From Streptomyces noursei (GTDB taxonomy: Bacteria > Actinomycetota > Actinomycetes > Streptomycetales > Streptomycetaceae): a stretch of 64,000 nt of DNA. A program made the position numbers and the translations under genes. The notes beneath the pieces were generated by a model that worked only from the letters and a program-made list of their open reading frames with translations, did no database searches and was not told where the DNA came from. This document shows, piece after piece, positions 53,098 to 61,732 of this stretch. The stretch is taken from the NCBI RefSeq assembly GCF_001646665.1, contig NZ_LWBU01000035.1, positions 62,001 through 126,000 on the forward strand, in the 5' to 3' direction. Positions within the stretch are counted from its first letter, which is position 1, and every line of letters starts with the position of its first letter.

Positions 53098-54324
53098 ATG
53101 AACACGTTACGCACACTGCGCCCGGCGACCGCCGCGGTCATCGCCCTCGTCGCCCTGGCCACGGCCGCCCCGGCGGTGCACGCACAGGCTCCCTCCGTCC
53201 CGGCACCCCCCGCCGTGGGCACCGCCGCTCCCGCGTCCGGTCCCGCCCGGCCGGCGGCCACCGGTGTGCTGCTGCCCGAGCCCACCGGCCGGGCGGAGGT
53301 GGGCCGGTCGACCCTCCACCTCGTGGACCCCTCGCGGCAGGACCTCTGGGTGCCCGAGCGGCAGCGCGAGCTGATGGTGGACCTGTACTACCCCGCGCGC
53401 TCCACGGCGGGCGCGCCCTCCCGCTACGCCGACCTCCGCGAGGCACGGCTGCTCCTCGCGGAGGTCGGCGTGCGGGACGAGTCGGTCGTGGAGACGCTCG
53501 GCGCCACGCGTTCCCACAGCGCCGTCCACGCCCGCCCGCGGCCCGGGAAGCATCCGCTGGTGCTCCTCTCCCCCGGCTTCGGGGCGCCCCGGTTCACCCT
53601 GACCACGCTCGCCGAGGACCTCGCGAGCCGCGGCTACGTGGTCGCCACGGTGGACCACGCCTACGAGTCGTCGGGGACGGTGTTCCCCGGCGGACGCGTG
53701 CTCACCTGCGTGGCGTGCCGGAAGGCCGAGACGCAGGAGGACATGCGTAAGGCGACCGTCAACCGCGGACGCGACCTGTCGTTCGTCCTCGACCGGCTGA
53801 CCGGCCCGCGCCCGGCGTGGCGGCACGCCGGCCTCATCGACCAGGGGCGCGTCGGGGCCGCCGGCCATTCGCTGGGCGGTGCCGCGGCGGCCTCCGTCAT
53901 GGCGAACGACGACCGCTTCCGGGCGGGCGTCAACATGGACGGCGCCTTCGGGGACCCCGTACCGGAGCAGGGGCTCGGAGGGCGGCCGTTCCTGATGCTC
54001 GGCACGGGTGACGCCGCCCACCAGCCGGGTGGCGAGGACGTCACCTGGGACGCCGCGTGGCGGAACCTGGACGGGTGGAAGCGGTGGCTCGCCGTGACGG
54101 GAGCGCACCACTTCACCTTCTCGGACATGCCCGTCCTCTTCGACCAGCTGCGCGTGCCGTACCCCGACGTCCAGCCGACGATCCCGGCCGCGCGGGCGAT
54201 CGACGTGGTGCGCACCTACACGGGCGCCTTCTTCGACCAGCACCTCCGGGGCCGGCCACAGCCGCTCCTGGACGGTCCGACGGCCCAGAACCCGGAGGTG
54301 CGGTTCAACCACCACGGGCAGTGA
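53098..54324 (+). CDS. Secreted lipase of the PAF-acetylhydrolase type
   Basis: A 408-residue exported alpha/beta hydrolase. Signal peptide at residues 1-30. The enzyme part shows LMVDLYYPARS, HPLVLLSPGFGAPRFT (oxyanion region), the nucleophile elbow AAGHSLGGAAAAS, an acidic strand end in FLMLGTGDAAH and a catalytic His in TGAHHFTFSD. The order and the HHFTFSD motif fit the platelet-activating-factor acetylhydrolase family common in Streptomyces. No binding site exists; TACCGT stands 8 bases before the ATG with a TGACGG box 17 bases further up, so a leaderless transcript is likely. A GTG two codons earlier is possible. Confidence 0.88.
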   Translation: MNTLRTLRPATAAVIALVALATAAPAVHAQAPSVPAPPAVGTAAPASGPARPAATGVLLPEPTGRAEVGRSTLHLVDPSRQDLWVPERQRELMVDLYYPARSTAGAPSRYADLREARLLLAEVGVRDESVVETLGATRSHSAVHARPRPGKHPLVLLSPGFGAPRFTLTTLAEDLASRGYVVATVDHAYESSGTVFPGGRVLTCVACRKAETQEDMRKATVNRGRDLSFVLDRLTGPRPAWRHAGLIDQGRVGAAGHSLGGAAAASVMANDDRFRAGVNMDGAFGDPVPEQGLGGRPFLMLGTGDAAHQPGGEDVTWDAAWRNLDGWKRWLAVTGAHHFTFSDMPVLFDQLRVPYPDVQPTIPAARAIDVVRTYTGAFFDQHLRGRPQPLLDGPTAQNPEVRFNHHGQ

Positions 54325-54330
54325 GGTCAT

Positions 54331-54370
54331 ACGGTGGTGCGGCGGCCCTGCGGGGTCGCCGGACCACCGT
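54331..54370. terminator. Bidirectional hairpin between the lipase and radical SAM genes
   Basis: ACGGTGGTGCGGCG pairs with CGCCGGACCACCGT (14 positions, one mismatch) across a 12-base loop, 6 bases after the lipase stop. Confidence 0.7.
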
Positions 54371-54431
54371 GTGCGCCGGTTCCGGCGGTTGCGGTGGCCT
54401 GGCGGTTGCGCCGGTCCGCGGTTCGCGGGGG

Positions 54432-55637
54432 TCAGAAGGCGTAGCGGACGGTCAGCCAGGGCGCGTGGGCCGTGACCAGACGGCGTACGGTCTCCACCGC
54501 CTCGGCCTTGATCGCGTTGCGGTAGCGCACGTTCAGGCTGCCGTTCTCGGAGCGCTTGGCCTGTTGCAGTTCCGGGCGCCAGATGGCGTCCTCGGCGCGG
54601 GGATGCCACTCCATGTTGACGTCGTGCAGCTCCCGGTTGTGGGTCAGCATGATGACCTCGGCCGCCGCCTGCTCCTTCACCGCGGCGGGCAGCACGTCGT
54701 CCATGTGCCGGAGCAGGTCGGCCCAGGCCGTCTCCCAGCCGGGCCTGATGACGACGGGCGACAGGTTGAAGTGGACCTCGTACCCGGCCTCCAGGAAGTC
54801 GCCGGCGGCGGCGATCCGCTGCTCGACCGGGCTGGTGCGGATGTCCAGGAGCCGTGAGTCGTCCGGTGGCATCACGGAGAACCGGATGCGCGTCCGGCCC
54901 CGGGGGTCGAGCAGCAGGAGGTCGGGGTTGACGAACTTGGTGGCGAACGACGCCTTGGCGGTCGGCCAGCGGGCGAAGGCGTGCACCAGGTCCGCGGTGT
55001 TCTCGCTGATCAGCGCGTCGACCGAGCAGTCGTTGTTCTCGCCGACGTCGTAGACCCACGCGGCCGGGTCGCACTGGTTCGGCTCCCGCTTGGGCCCCAG
55101 CTCGGTGACGTGGCGCCGCAGCCGGGCGATGATGCGGTCGACGTTGGTGAAGACGGTGATCGGGTTGGCGTAGCCCTTGCGCCGCGGCACGTAGCAGTAG
55201 GCACAGGCCATGGCGCAGCCGTTCGCGGCGCCCGGGGCGATCCAGTCCGCGGACCTGCCGTTGGGTCTCACCGTGAGGGTCTTCTTCTCGCCCAGCACCA
55301 GGACCGTGCTCTTGATCCGGACCCAGCGCTCGGCGTTCCCCTTGTTGCCGTGCAGGTCCGGGATGCGCCAGTGCGAGTCGACGGGGACGACCTCCGCGTC
55401 GGGGAACGCGGCGAGGATCTGCCTGCCGCGCGGGGACGCGGCGGCTCCGGGCTCCGCGTGGATCTCCCGGACGGCCAGCATCCGGCGGGCCTCCGCCGAG
55501 TCCCGGAACAGCGGCTTCCCCGAGGTCCGCGGGGCTGCCGAGGAGGGGGGCGTCGGCCCGGTCCGCAGTTCGGCGAGGTCGAACAGTCCGTCGGGTTCGT
55601 CGTCCGTGGGGCCGCCGAGGGGCCGGGAGGTGGGCAT
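54432..55637 (-). CDS. Spore photoproduct lyase-family radical SAM protein
   Basis: A 401-residue radical SAM enzyme. The cluster motif is GCAMACAYC (Cys141, Cys145, Cys148; C-x3-C-x2-C). Around it stand LTVRPNGRSADWIAPGAANG and, further on, YDVGENNDCSVDALISENT, SFATKFVNPDLLL and RIRFSVMPPDDSRLLDIRTS. These resemble the SPL family, which repairs spore photoproduct in Bacillus spores. In Streptomyces the homologues may repair UV lesions or do another radical reaction; that is not settled. The first 55 residues are a variable Pro-rich leader. The ATG is preceded by a weak site. Confidence 0.85.
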   Translation of the reverse strand: MPTSRPLGGPTDDEPDGLFDLAELRTGPTPPSSAAPRTSGKPLFRDSAEARRMLAVREIHAEPGAAASPRGRQILAAFPDAEVVPVDSHWRIPDLHGNKGNAERWVRIKSTVLVLGEKKTLTVRPNGRSADWIAPGAANGCAMACAYCYVPRRKGYANPITVFTNVDRIIARLRRHVTELGPKREPNQCDPAAWVYDVGENNDCSVDALISENTADLVHAFARWPTAKASFATKFVNPDLLLLDPRGRTRIRFSVMPPDDSRLLDIRTSPVEQRIAAAGDFLEAGYEVHFNLSPVVIRPGWETAWADLLRHMDDVLPAAVKEQAAAEVIMLTHNRELHDVNMEWHPRAEDAIWRPELQQAKRSENGSLNVRYRNAIKAEAVETVRRLVTAHAPWLTVRYAF

Positions 55638-55929
55638 GGGCGCTCCGGTCTTTCGCTACCTCTCCACCCTACGAGAGGTGGCGCCCCTCCTCGCGTGGCG
55701 CCACGGCACACCGCCCGCCCCCGCCCGGACGGCCGGTGAACGGACGGGAGCGGTCGGTGACCGCCACCGGCACGGCCGGGCGCGGGGGGGACGTGTGACC
55801 GGAGGGGACCGCCCGTCGCGGCGCCCGCTGGCGGGTCGCGCGGCGGTCGCCGGATCGCGCGGCATTGTGGCGAGCGCACGTGGCGGGTGTCGCGACGGAC
55901 GGGGCGCGCCGTCCCGGGTCACCGGCGGG

Positions 55930-57339
55930 TCATCGGCCCGCCGGGGTCCCGGGGGCGGAGTGGCGCAGCGCGTCGGGCGCGGCGGAGGACGGGGGCAGCA
56001 CCTGCCCGTGCGGCCGGGACGGGGCGGAGCTCCGTGCGGGCTTCGCGGCGCCGCCGAGGGCGGTCGTCACGTACCGGAACAGCGCCTCGTCGATCGGGTG
56101 GTCCAGCGGCCTGCCCTGGTCGTCGAAGCGCTGGTACTTCATCAGGTTGTAGCCGATGGCGACCTGGCGGCGCCCGTCCTCGGACGACAGGGCCCAGGTA
56201 CCGGCACCGAAGACGCCGCCGTCGTGACCCCAGTACCACCGCCCGTCGGGCAGCCTCATGGTGTAGAGGCCCAGGCCGTAGCGCATGGCGGCCTCCTCGC
56301 CGGGCGGTGCCTCGTACGTGGGGACCGTGGTCTTCATGGCCTTCAGCCCCGCCGGGCCGAGCAGTTCGCCGCGGAGCAGCCGGCGGTAGAACGTGTTGAG
56401 GTCCTCGACGGTCGACACCAGGGACCCGGCGACGCCGCACCAGGACATGTCGTAGACGCTGTAGTCGCGGGCGGGCTCGATCGTGCCGTACATCGACTCG
56501 TACATCTTGGAGTGAGGTCCGGTCAGGTACGGGGTGCGGGGGAAGTAGGTGTGCCGCAGTCCGGCCCTGCGGACGACGTTCCGGGTGATGTACTGCTCGG
56601 GCTCCTGCCCGGTCACCTCGCGCAGCAGCAGTCCGGCGATGACGTAGTTGGTGTTGGAGTACGAGTACGTCCCCGGCGGCACCGGGGCGGGGGCGGCGAG
56701 TCCCAGGCGTACGAGCTCCTCCGGCGGGAACCGGTGGAACCGCCTGGCGTCCAGGGCCTTGCCCGGGTCCTCCAGCAGGCCGGGGAAGGCCGCCAGTACG
56801 TGGTCGCCCAGGCCGCTGGTGTGGTTGAGCAGCATCCGGACGGTGATGGTGCGGCCGCGCTCGCCCGGTATGAGCGCGGGCAGGTAGCGGCCGATGGGCG
56901 CGTCCAGGTCTATGCGTCCCCGCTCGACCTGCTGGAGCACGGCGACGGCGGTGAAGGTCTTGGTGATGCTGCCGACCCGGTGCTGCAGCTGCGGCCGGAC
57001 GGGGCGCCCGGTCTCCAGGTCGGCGACTCCGGCGGCGCCTCGCCAGTGTGCCGAGCCGTTGCGGACGGCCGAGTAGGTTCCGTACATGCCGGCCTGCTGG
57101 ATGGCTCCGAGGGCTTCGCGCAACGCGCCGCGGTCGAGGCCGGTGCCCTGGTGGTGGCCGGGACCGGTGGTGGCGGACAGCACCGCGGGCGGCGGCGCCG
57201 TGGAGGGGCCGGCGGTGGCGGCGTGCGCGGGCAGTACGCCGGTGACGAGCGAGAGCAGGACGGCACTCGACGTCAGGGCGACGGGGCGCAGCGCGGTGCG
57301 GCGTGCGGCGGGGCGGGCGGGATGGATGGTCGGGTCCAC
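55930..57339 (-). CDS. Secreted serine hydrolase, class C beta-lactamase / D,D-peptidase family
   Basis: A 469-residue exported enzyme. The N-terminal region has a hydrophobic segment (residues 22-38) ending PAHAATA. The catalytic motifs are SITK (Ser124, Lys127) in HRVGSITKTFTA, YSN in TYSYSNTNYV and HDG in YWGHDGGVFG, replacing KTG. The segment TVRMLLNHTSGL is the family signature. About 40 C-terminal residues are Pro/Ala-rich. It is a close paralogue of the hydrolase gene at 58-59 kb and is separated from it by a small membrane protein gene. The GTG start has GGAG nearby. The substrate may be a D-amino-acid peptide or an ester. Confidence 0.9.
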   Translation of the reverse strand: MDPTIHPARPAARRTALRPVALTSSAVLLSLVTGVLPAHAATAGPSTAPPPAVLSATTGPGHHQGTGLDRGALREALGAIQQAGMYGTYSAVRNGSAHWRGAAGVADLETGRPVRPQLQHRVGSITKTFTAVAVLQQVERGRIDLDAPIGRYLPALIPGERGRTITVRMLLNHTSGLGDHVLAAFPGLLEDPGKALDARRFHRFPPEELVRLGLAAPAPVPPGTYSYSNTNYVIAGLLLREVTGQEPEQYITRNVVRRAGLRHTYFPRTPYLTGPHSKMYESMYGTIEPARDYSVYDMSWCGVAGSLVSTVEDLNTFYRRLLRGELLGPAGLKAMKTTVPTYEAPPGEEAAMRYGLGLYTMRLPDGRWYWGHDGGVFGAGTWALSSEDGRRQVAIGYNLMKYQRFDDQGRPLDHPIDEALFRYVTTALGGAAKPARSSAPSRPHGQVLPPSSAAPDALRHSAPGTPAGR

Positions 57340-57613
57340 GGTGTCTCCCTGCGCGGTCGGCGGCGCACGGGCGTGCGCTCGTCAGGTCATCCTCACCGCG
57401 TGACGGGCGCCGGATCCTCCACCTGCGGGCCGATGATGTGCACGGATTTCCATGACGTTTGTCAGGTGCGCGGGCCCCCGAACCGTGCGCCACCGTCGCG
57501 CAGTTGACGGTCCGTGGCCCGCTCGGGACCGCCGCGGGCTCCGGTACCGCCGCCGGCGCGCCGAACCACCCGCCCAACGGCACCCCCCGCCCGGCCGGCC
57601 ACCACCCGGCCGG
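57340..57613. other. Divergent intergenic region
   Basis: Promoter region of the serine hydrolase (leftward) and the small membrane protein (rightward). Apart from the operator-like site at its right end, I see no gene or repeat. Confidence 0.4.
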
Positions 57614-57645
57614 TACGATCGGAGCAGAATTTGAACCCGTTCAAA
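57614..57645 (+). promoter_or_regulatory. Promoter -10 box with a perfect operator-like palindrome
   Basis: TACGAT (57614-57619) is a good -10 box. Eleven bases downstream TTTGAACCCGTTCAAA (57630-57645) is a perfect 7-bp inverted repeat with a 2-base centre, overlapping the expected transcription start region of the small membrane protein gene. GAAC...GTTC palindromes are common TetR-family operators; no such regulator gene is adjacent. Confidence 0.65.
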
Positions 57646-57658
57646 CAGGGAGTCCCCC

Positions 57659-57952
57659 ATGTCCGTGCCGAACACGCCCGCCGGATCCGACTCACCCGCG
57701 GTCGCCCTGGGTCCTACCTCGCTCGTCCTCGGGGCCTTCTCCGCCCTGGGTGCGTGGGTGCCTCCTCTCGCCTTCGTCACGCTGCCGTGGGCGACGATCG
57801 CCGGAGCCCTGGCCGTCACCTTCGGAGCGGCGGGCATCCACTGCGCGCGCCGTGGTGTCGGCGGACGCCTCTGGACCGCCACCGCCGGGACCGTCCTCGG
57901 CGCGAGCGGCCTCACCGGAACCCTCACCCTGCTCTGGGCGTTCGGAGCGTGA
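57659..57952 (+). CDS. Small multi-pass membrane protein
   Basis: A 97-residue protein with three hydrophobic segments: SLVLGAFSALGAWVPPLAFV, TIAGALAVTFGAAGIHCA and TATAGTVLGASGLTGTLTLLWAF. The first 15 residues are polar. The layout resembles small DUF4190-type membrane proteins, but I cannot assign a family firmly. GGGAG stands seven bases before the ATG. A perfect palindrome covers the start region of its transcript, so it is probably under a dedicated repressor. It sits between two paralogous serine hydrolase genes. Confidence 0.7.
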   Translation: MSVPNTPAGSDSPAVALGPTSLVLGAFSALGAWVPPLAFVTLPWATIAGALAVTFGAAGIHCARRGVGGRLWTATAGTVLGASGLTGTLTLLWAFGA

Positions 57953-58119
57953 CGGCCCGCACGGCGCACGGGCGGTCGCCAGGTGGGCCGCGCGGGCGGG
58001 GGCGACTCTCCGGCCGGGGAGCGACGGGCCGGCGGGGTTGACGTGCCGGCGCGGGCGCCGCGCCGGTACGTCACGTCCGAACACGTCCGTCCTCGCCCGG
58101 CTCGCCGCCACCGCCCGGG

Positions 58120-59403
58120 TCAGCGCTCCCGGGGTTCCCGGACCGCGTCCGCGTCCGCCTCACCGCACAGCGCCTGCTGCTGGAACGTCAGAAGGGCGGC
58201 GTCGATGGGGTGCTGTCCCGCCGTCGCCGGCGCGTCCGGTCCGGCCCATCGCATCAGGTTGATCGCGACCGACATCTGTCGCCCGCCGTCCGCCCTGGTG
58301 AAGGAGACCGTACCGGCCCCCCACGCCGTGCCGTCGTGACCCCAGAAGGTTCCGCATCCCGGCACGTCGACCCGGTGCAGGCCGAGGCCGTAGTGGACCG
58401 TCGTCCCGTCCAGGGCGCGGACCGGGATCGTACGCTGCATCTGCGCCAGCGACTCCCGGCCGACGATCGCGCCGTCGAGCAGCTTCGCGTAGAAGCGGTT
58501 GAGGTCCTCCATGGTCGAGACCAGACCGGCCCCCAGCATCACCCAGGACATGTCGTAGACGCTGTAGTCGCGGGGCGGGTCCAGGACGCCCCACAATGCC
58601 TCGTACATCCGTGAGTGCGGCCCCTTGATGTGCGGCCCGGCCGGGAACGCGGTGTGCCGGAGCCCGGCTCGTCGGATGACGTTCCGGGTGATGTACTCCT
58701 CTGCCGGGGTGCCGGTCACCCGCTCCAGCAGCTCGCCGAGGAGCGCGTAGTTGGTGTTGGAGTAGACGCCGGTGGCGGCTCCGGGCTCGCCCACGGGTGG
58801 CGCCGCGAGACCCAGGGCGATCAGCTCGGCCGGGCGGAACCGCTTGAACCGGTTGTCGTCCAGGCTCTTGGACGACACGTCCGGCAGGGAGGGGAACCCC
58901 TGGATCGACGGGAACACGTAAGGGATGTAGTCGGGGATGCCGCTGGTGTGGTTGAGCAGCATCCGGACCGTGATCCTTCTGCCGCGCTCCCCCGGTACCA
59001 GGTCCGGCAGGTACCCGCCGATCGGCGCGTCGAGCCGGATCCGGCCGCGCTCGGCCTGCTGCATGATCGCGGCGGCGGTGAAGGTCTTGGTGACGCTGCC
59101 GACGCGCTGCCGCATGTCGGCGGTGACGGGGCGTCCGGTACGGAGGTCGGCGACGCCCGAGGCACCGCGCCAGACCCGGTCGCCGTCGCGCACCTCGGCG
59201 AACACGCCCGGTATGCCCGCCCGGTGGACGCCGTCGACGGCGGATCTCAGCACCCCGGGGTCGACACCGGCCGACGGGCTCGCACCACCGGCCGGTATCG
59301 CCCCGGCCGCTCCCCCGCCGTCGGGGGCGGCCACGGCCGTCACCGTTCCCGCGCACACGCTCAGCGCGGCCACGCTCGCGCACAGGGCCAGTCGCATCCT
59401 CAT
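58120..59403 (-). CDS. Secreted serine hydrolase, class C beta-lactamase / D,D-peptidase family (paralogue)
   Basis: A 427-residue exported enzyme, paralogous to the gene at 56-57 kb. Signal peptide at residues 1-26 (LALCASVAALSVCAGTVTAV). Catalytic motifs are SVTK (Ser103, Lys106), YSN in GVYSNTNYALL and HDG in FWGHDGTAWG. The segments GGYLPDLVPGERGRRITVRM and RDYSVYDMSW are nearly identical in the two paralogues. It lacks the Pro-rich C-terminal tail of its partner. GGAAGGA precedes the first of two ATG codons. A hexanucleotide repeat lies in its leader. Confidence 0.9.
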   Translation of the reverse strand: MRMRLALCASVAALSVCAGTVTAVAAPDGGGAAGAIPAGGASPSAGVDPGVLRSAVDGVHRAGIPGVFAEVRDGDRVWRGASGVADLRTGRPVTADMRQRVGSVTKTFTAAAIMQQAERGRIRLDAPIGGYLPDLVPGERGRRITVRMLLNHTSGIPDYIPYVFPSIQGFPSLPDVSSKSLDDNRFKRFRPAELIALGLAAPPVGEPGAATGVYSNTNYALLGELLERVTGTPAEEYITRNVIRRAGLRHTAFPAGPHIKGPHSRMYEALWGVLDPPRDYSVYDMSWVMLGAGLVSTMEDLNRFYAKLLDGAIVGRESLAQMQRTIPVRALDGTTVHYGLGLHRVDVPGCGTFWGHDGTAWGAGTVSFTRADGGRQMSVAINLMRWAGPDAPATAGQHPIDAALLTFQQQALCGEADADAVREPRER

Positions 59404-59416
59404 CGCATCCGTCCTT

Positions 59417-59480
59417 CCTGATCCTGATCCTGATCCTGGTTCTGGTGCTGGTGCTGGTTCTGCTTCTGGTGCTGGTTCCG
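59417..59480. repeat. Hexanucleotide-period repeat in the leader of the serine hydrolase gene
   Basis: CCTGAT three times, followed by degenerate CTGGTG/CTGGTT/CTGCTT units, all in a six-base rhythm. It lies 14 bases upstream of the ATG (leftward gene), so changes in copy number would alter the mRNA leader. Confidence 0.7.
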
Positions 59481-59532
59481 ATCGATGGGTACGGGGGTCC
59501 TCCCCGTGCGTCGACGGCACGGCCGGCCGCCG

Positions 59533-60435
59533 TCAGGCCAGGGCACGGCGCAGCGCGGCGGCGAGTTCGGCGATCTGCCGCTGCGACACCTCGGCGGACA
59601 GGATCGCCTGCGATCCGTGGAAGGTGCCGGGCCACTGGTGCAGTTCCACCGACACGCCCGCGCGCAGCAGGCGCAGCGCGTAGTCGATGTCCTCGTCCCG
59701 GTTGGGGCACAGCTCCGCCGTGGCGATGTACGCGGGCGGCAGACCGGACAGGTCGGTGGCCCGTGCGGGTGCGGCGTACTGCGTGACGGGCCCCTCGCCC
59801 AGGTAGTGGCGCCATCCGGCGGCGACCTTGTCGCGGTCCATCCAGGGGGTGTCCGTGAAGTGCCGCCGCGACCAGCTCTCCTGCCGGTCGTCGAGACCGG
59901 GCTGGTTGAGCAGCTGGTACCGGATCGGCGGCCCCTGGTGGTCACGCGCGTACAGCGCCAGGGCCGCCGCGAGGCCGCCGCCCGCGCTGTGGCCCCCGAC
60001 CGCGATCCGCTCCGGGTCGACGCCCAGCTCGGCGGCGTGTTCCACCGTCCAGATGAGAGCGGCCCAGGCGTCCTCCAGTGCGGCCGGGTACCGGTTCTCC
60101 GGGGCCAGCCGGTACGCCACGGAGACCACCACCGCGCCGGAGGCGTCGGCTATCCGGCCGGCCCAGGGGTGCTCGGTGTCCAGGTCCCCCATGACGAACC
60201 CGCCGCCGTGCAGCCACACGACGGCCCCACGCGCCTGCCGCGGGCGGTAGACGCGCACCGCCACGTCGGGATCGGCGGGTACGGTGCGGTCCTCCACGAC
60301 GAGCCGCGAGGTGTCCGGCGGCGGCAGCCGGGCGGCCAGTGCGGCGAAGCTCGCGCGCACGTCGAGAGGGTCGGTCAGCCCGGTGACGGGGAACAGCGGT
60401 ACGAACGCTTCGAGTTCGGGATCCATGACGCCCAT
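59533..60435 (-). CDS. HSL/type IV-family esterase
   Basis: A 300-residue cytosolic esterase of the hormone-sensitive-lipase family. The oxyanion motif is VVWLHGGGFVMGD (His76-Gly79), the nucleophile elbow GGHSAGGGLAAAL (Ser150), YRLAPENRYPAALED is the family signature, and the catalytic Asp and His lie in NRDEDIDYA and GTFHGSQ. It should hydrolyse short acyl esters. Met1 and Met4 are both possible starts, with only weak sites. The gene ends 130 bases before the serine hydrolase on the same strand. Confidence 0.92.
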   Translation of the reverse strand: MGVMDPELEAFVPLFPVTGLTDPLDVRASFAALAARLPPPDTSRLVVEDRTVPADPDVAVRVYRPRQARGAVVWLHGGGFVMGDLDTEHPWAGRIADASGAVVVSVAYRLAPENRYPAALEDAWAALIWTVEHAAELGVDPERIAVGGHSAGGGLAAALALYARDHQGPPIRYQLLNQPGLDDRQESWSRRHFTDTPWMDRDKVAAGWRHYLGEGPVTQYAAPARATDLSGLPPAYIATAELCPNRDEDIDYALRLLRAGVSVELHQWPGTFHGSQAILSAEVSQRQIAELAAALRRALA

Positions 60436-60520
60436 CCTGTCGGCCGTCCCCGTACCGGATCATCCGCCAACTGTCGGGCATCGCACCCGGGTCACGCACC
60501 GATCGGCGCGTCCGCCCCCG

Positions 60521-61096
60521 TCACTGGCCCACCCTTCCGTCGACGCACTCGCGCAGCAGGTCGGCGTGGCCGCAGTGACGCGCGTACTCCTCGACCCGGT
60601 GCACCAACAGCTCCCGGAGCACGATCCGCTCCTTCCCCACGGACGCTCCCAGGTCCGGGAACGCGGCCAGCGCGGCGTCGGTGGCCGCCTGTTCGCGCTC
60701 CAGGTCGGCGTACGCGGCCTCGACCGCGGACTGTTCGGCGACGGCCTCGTCGAAGTCCGCGTCCCGCCTGCCGTAGAGCTTCGGGAGTGCCTCGGCGTCC
60801 GCGTCGGTGACCCAGTTGCGCCAGTCCCGTTCGACCTCCGCGAGATGCCGCACAAGGCCGAGCAGGGACATCGTCGACGGCGGGACCGACCGGCGGGCCA
60901 GTTGCTCCGGGTCCAGGCCCTCGCACTTCATCCGCAGGGTCAGGCGGTAGTTCGTCAGGAAGTCGTGCAGCGTCGCGCGCTCGCCGTCCGGCGCGGGCTT
61001 GTCGTTGTTGCGGGGGTCGTCGTCGGGGTCCGCCCACATGTCGGGGTGAACGGTCGCCTCGGTCCATCGCGCGGGTTCGTCGGTCATGCGTTGCAT
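60521..61096 (-). CDS. DinB-family (DUF664) protein
   Basis: A 191-residue four-helix-bundle protein of the DinB/DUF664 type. TLHDFLTNYRLTLRMKCEGL carries the first helix, SLLGLVRHLAEVERDW holds the conserved His of the metal site (H-L-x-x-V-E), and LRELLVHRVEEYARHCGHADLL holds the other two His. Many actinobacterial members are mycothiol-dependent transferases or maleylpyruvate isomerase relatives. GGAGGTGA lies five bases before the ATG at 61096, which decides between this and two other in-frame starts. Confidence 0.88.
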   Translation of the reverse strand: MQRMTDEPARWTEATVHPDMWADPDDDPRNNDKPAPDGERATLHDFLTNYRLTLRMKCEGLDPEQLARRSVPPSTMSLLGLVRHLAEVERDWRNWVTDADAEALPKLYGRRDADFDEAVAEQSAVEAAYADLEREQAATDAALAAFPDLGASVGKERIVLRELLVHRVEEYARHCGHADLLRECVDGRVGQ

Positions 61097-61188
61097 GATC
61101 ACCTCCGGCACCACCCGCCCGCCAGTGGGTTGTCGCCCCGGACCGGTGCCGGTCGGTCCACCTCCTGGGACCCGGCCGGCGACGTCGA

Positions 61189-61220
61189 CCCGTCCGGCTC
61201 CTGTTCCGGAGCCGGACGGG
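61189..61220 (-). terminator. Hairpin after the TPR gene
   Basis: CCCGTCCGGCTCC pairs perfectly with GGAGCCGGACGGG over a 6-base loop, 21 bases after the stop of the leftward TPR gene and upstream of the DinB gene. Confidence 0.75.
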
Positions 61221-61241
61221 GTGTCCGGGCGGCCTTACGCG

Positions 61242-61610
61242 TCAGTCGTCGGGGAAGTCCCCGGCGAGCGCCGACGCGATACGAACGTGGGGCCGGGCCT
61301 CCTCGGTGCGCCCCTGGCGCTCCAGGGTGCGGCCCAGCATCATCCGGGCGTAGTGCTCGACCGGGTCGTGCTCCACGATGAACCGCAGCTCCGCCTCCGC
61401 CCGGCGCAGCTGAGCCGAGTGGTAGTAGGCGCGCGCCAGCAGCAGCCGCGGACCCGTCTGCTCGGGCACCTCCTCGACCAACCCGCCCAGCACGCGTGCG
61501 GCGGCCGTGTAGTCCTTGGCGTCGAAGAACAGCCGTGCCCGCTCCCAGCGCTCCGCCGGCGTCCCGTGGGTGTAGTACGTGTTGTCGGTGACGCCGTAGG
61601 TCATGTCCAT
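61242..61610 (-). CDS. Tetratricopeptide-repeat protein
   Basis: A 122-residue protein with about two and a half TPR units: ERARLFFDAKDYTAAARVLG, then PRLLLARAYYHSAQLRRAEAEL and HYARMMLGRTLERQGRTEEA. The first 15 residues are Tyr/Thr-rich (MTYGVTDNTYYTHG). TPR folds mediate protein contact; the partner is unknown. A strong GGAGGAGG lies 7 bases before the ATG. It is divergent from the hydrolase gene at 61.7 kb. Confidence 0.85.
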   Translation of the reverse strand: MDMTYGVTDNTYYTHGTPAERWERARLFFDAKDYTAAARVLGGLVEEVPEQTGPRLLLARAYYHSAQLRRAEAELRFIVEHDPVEHYARMMLGRTLERQGRTEEARPHVRIASALAGDFPDD

Positions 61611-61732
61611 GGGTGACCTCCTCCGCCGCCGACAACCACGACCCGGGGCCGCGTATTCCACCGGGAAGGCGGACCCTGCGCCGAATGCGCCGCCCGGGCG
61701 GTGAACGGGCCCGGACGGGGGAGGGTGGAAGG

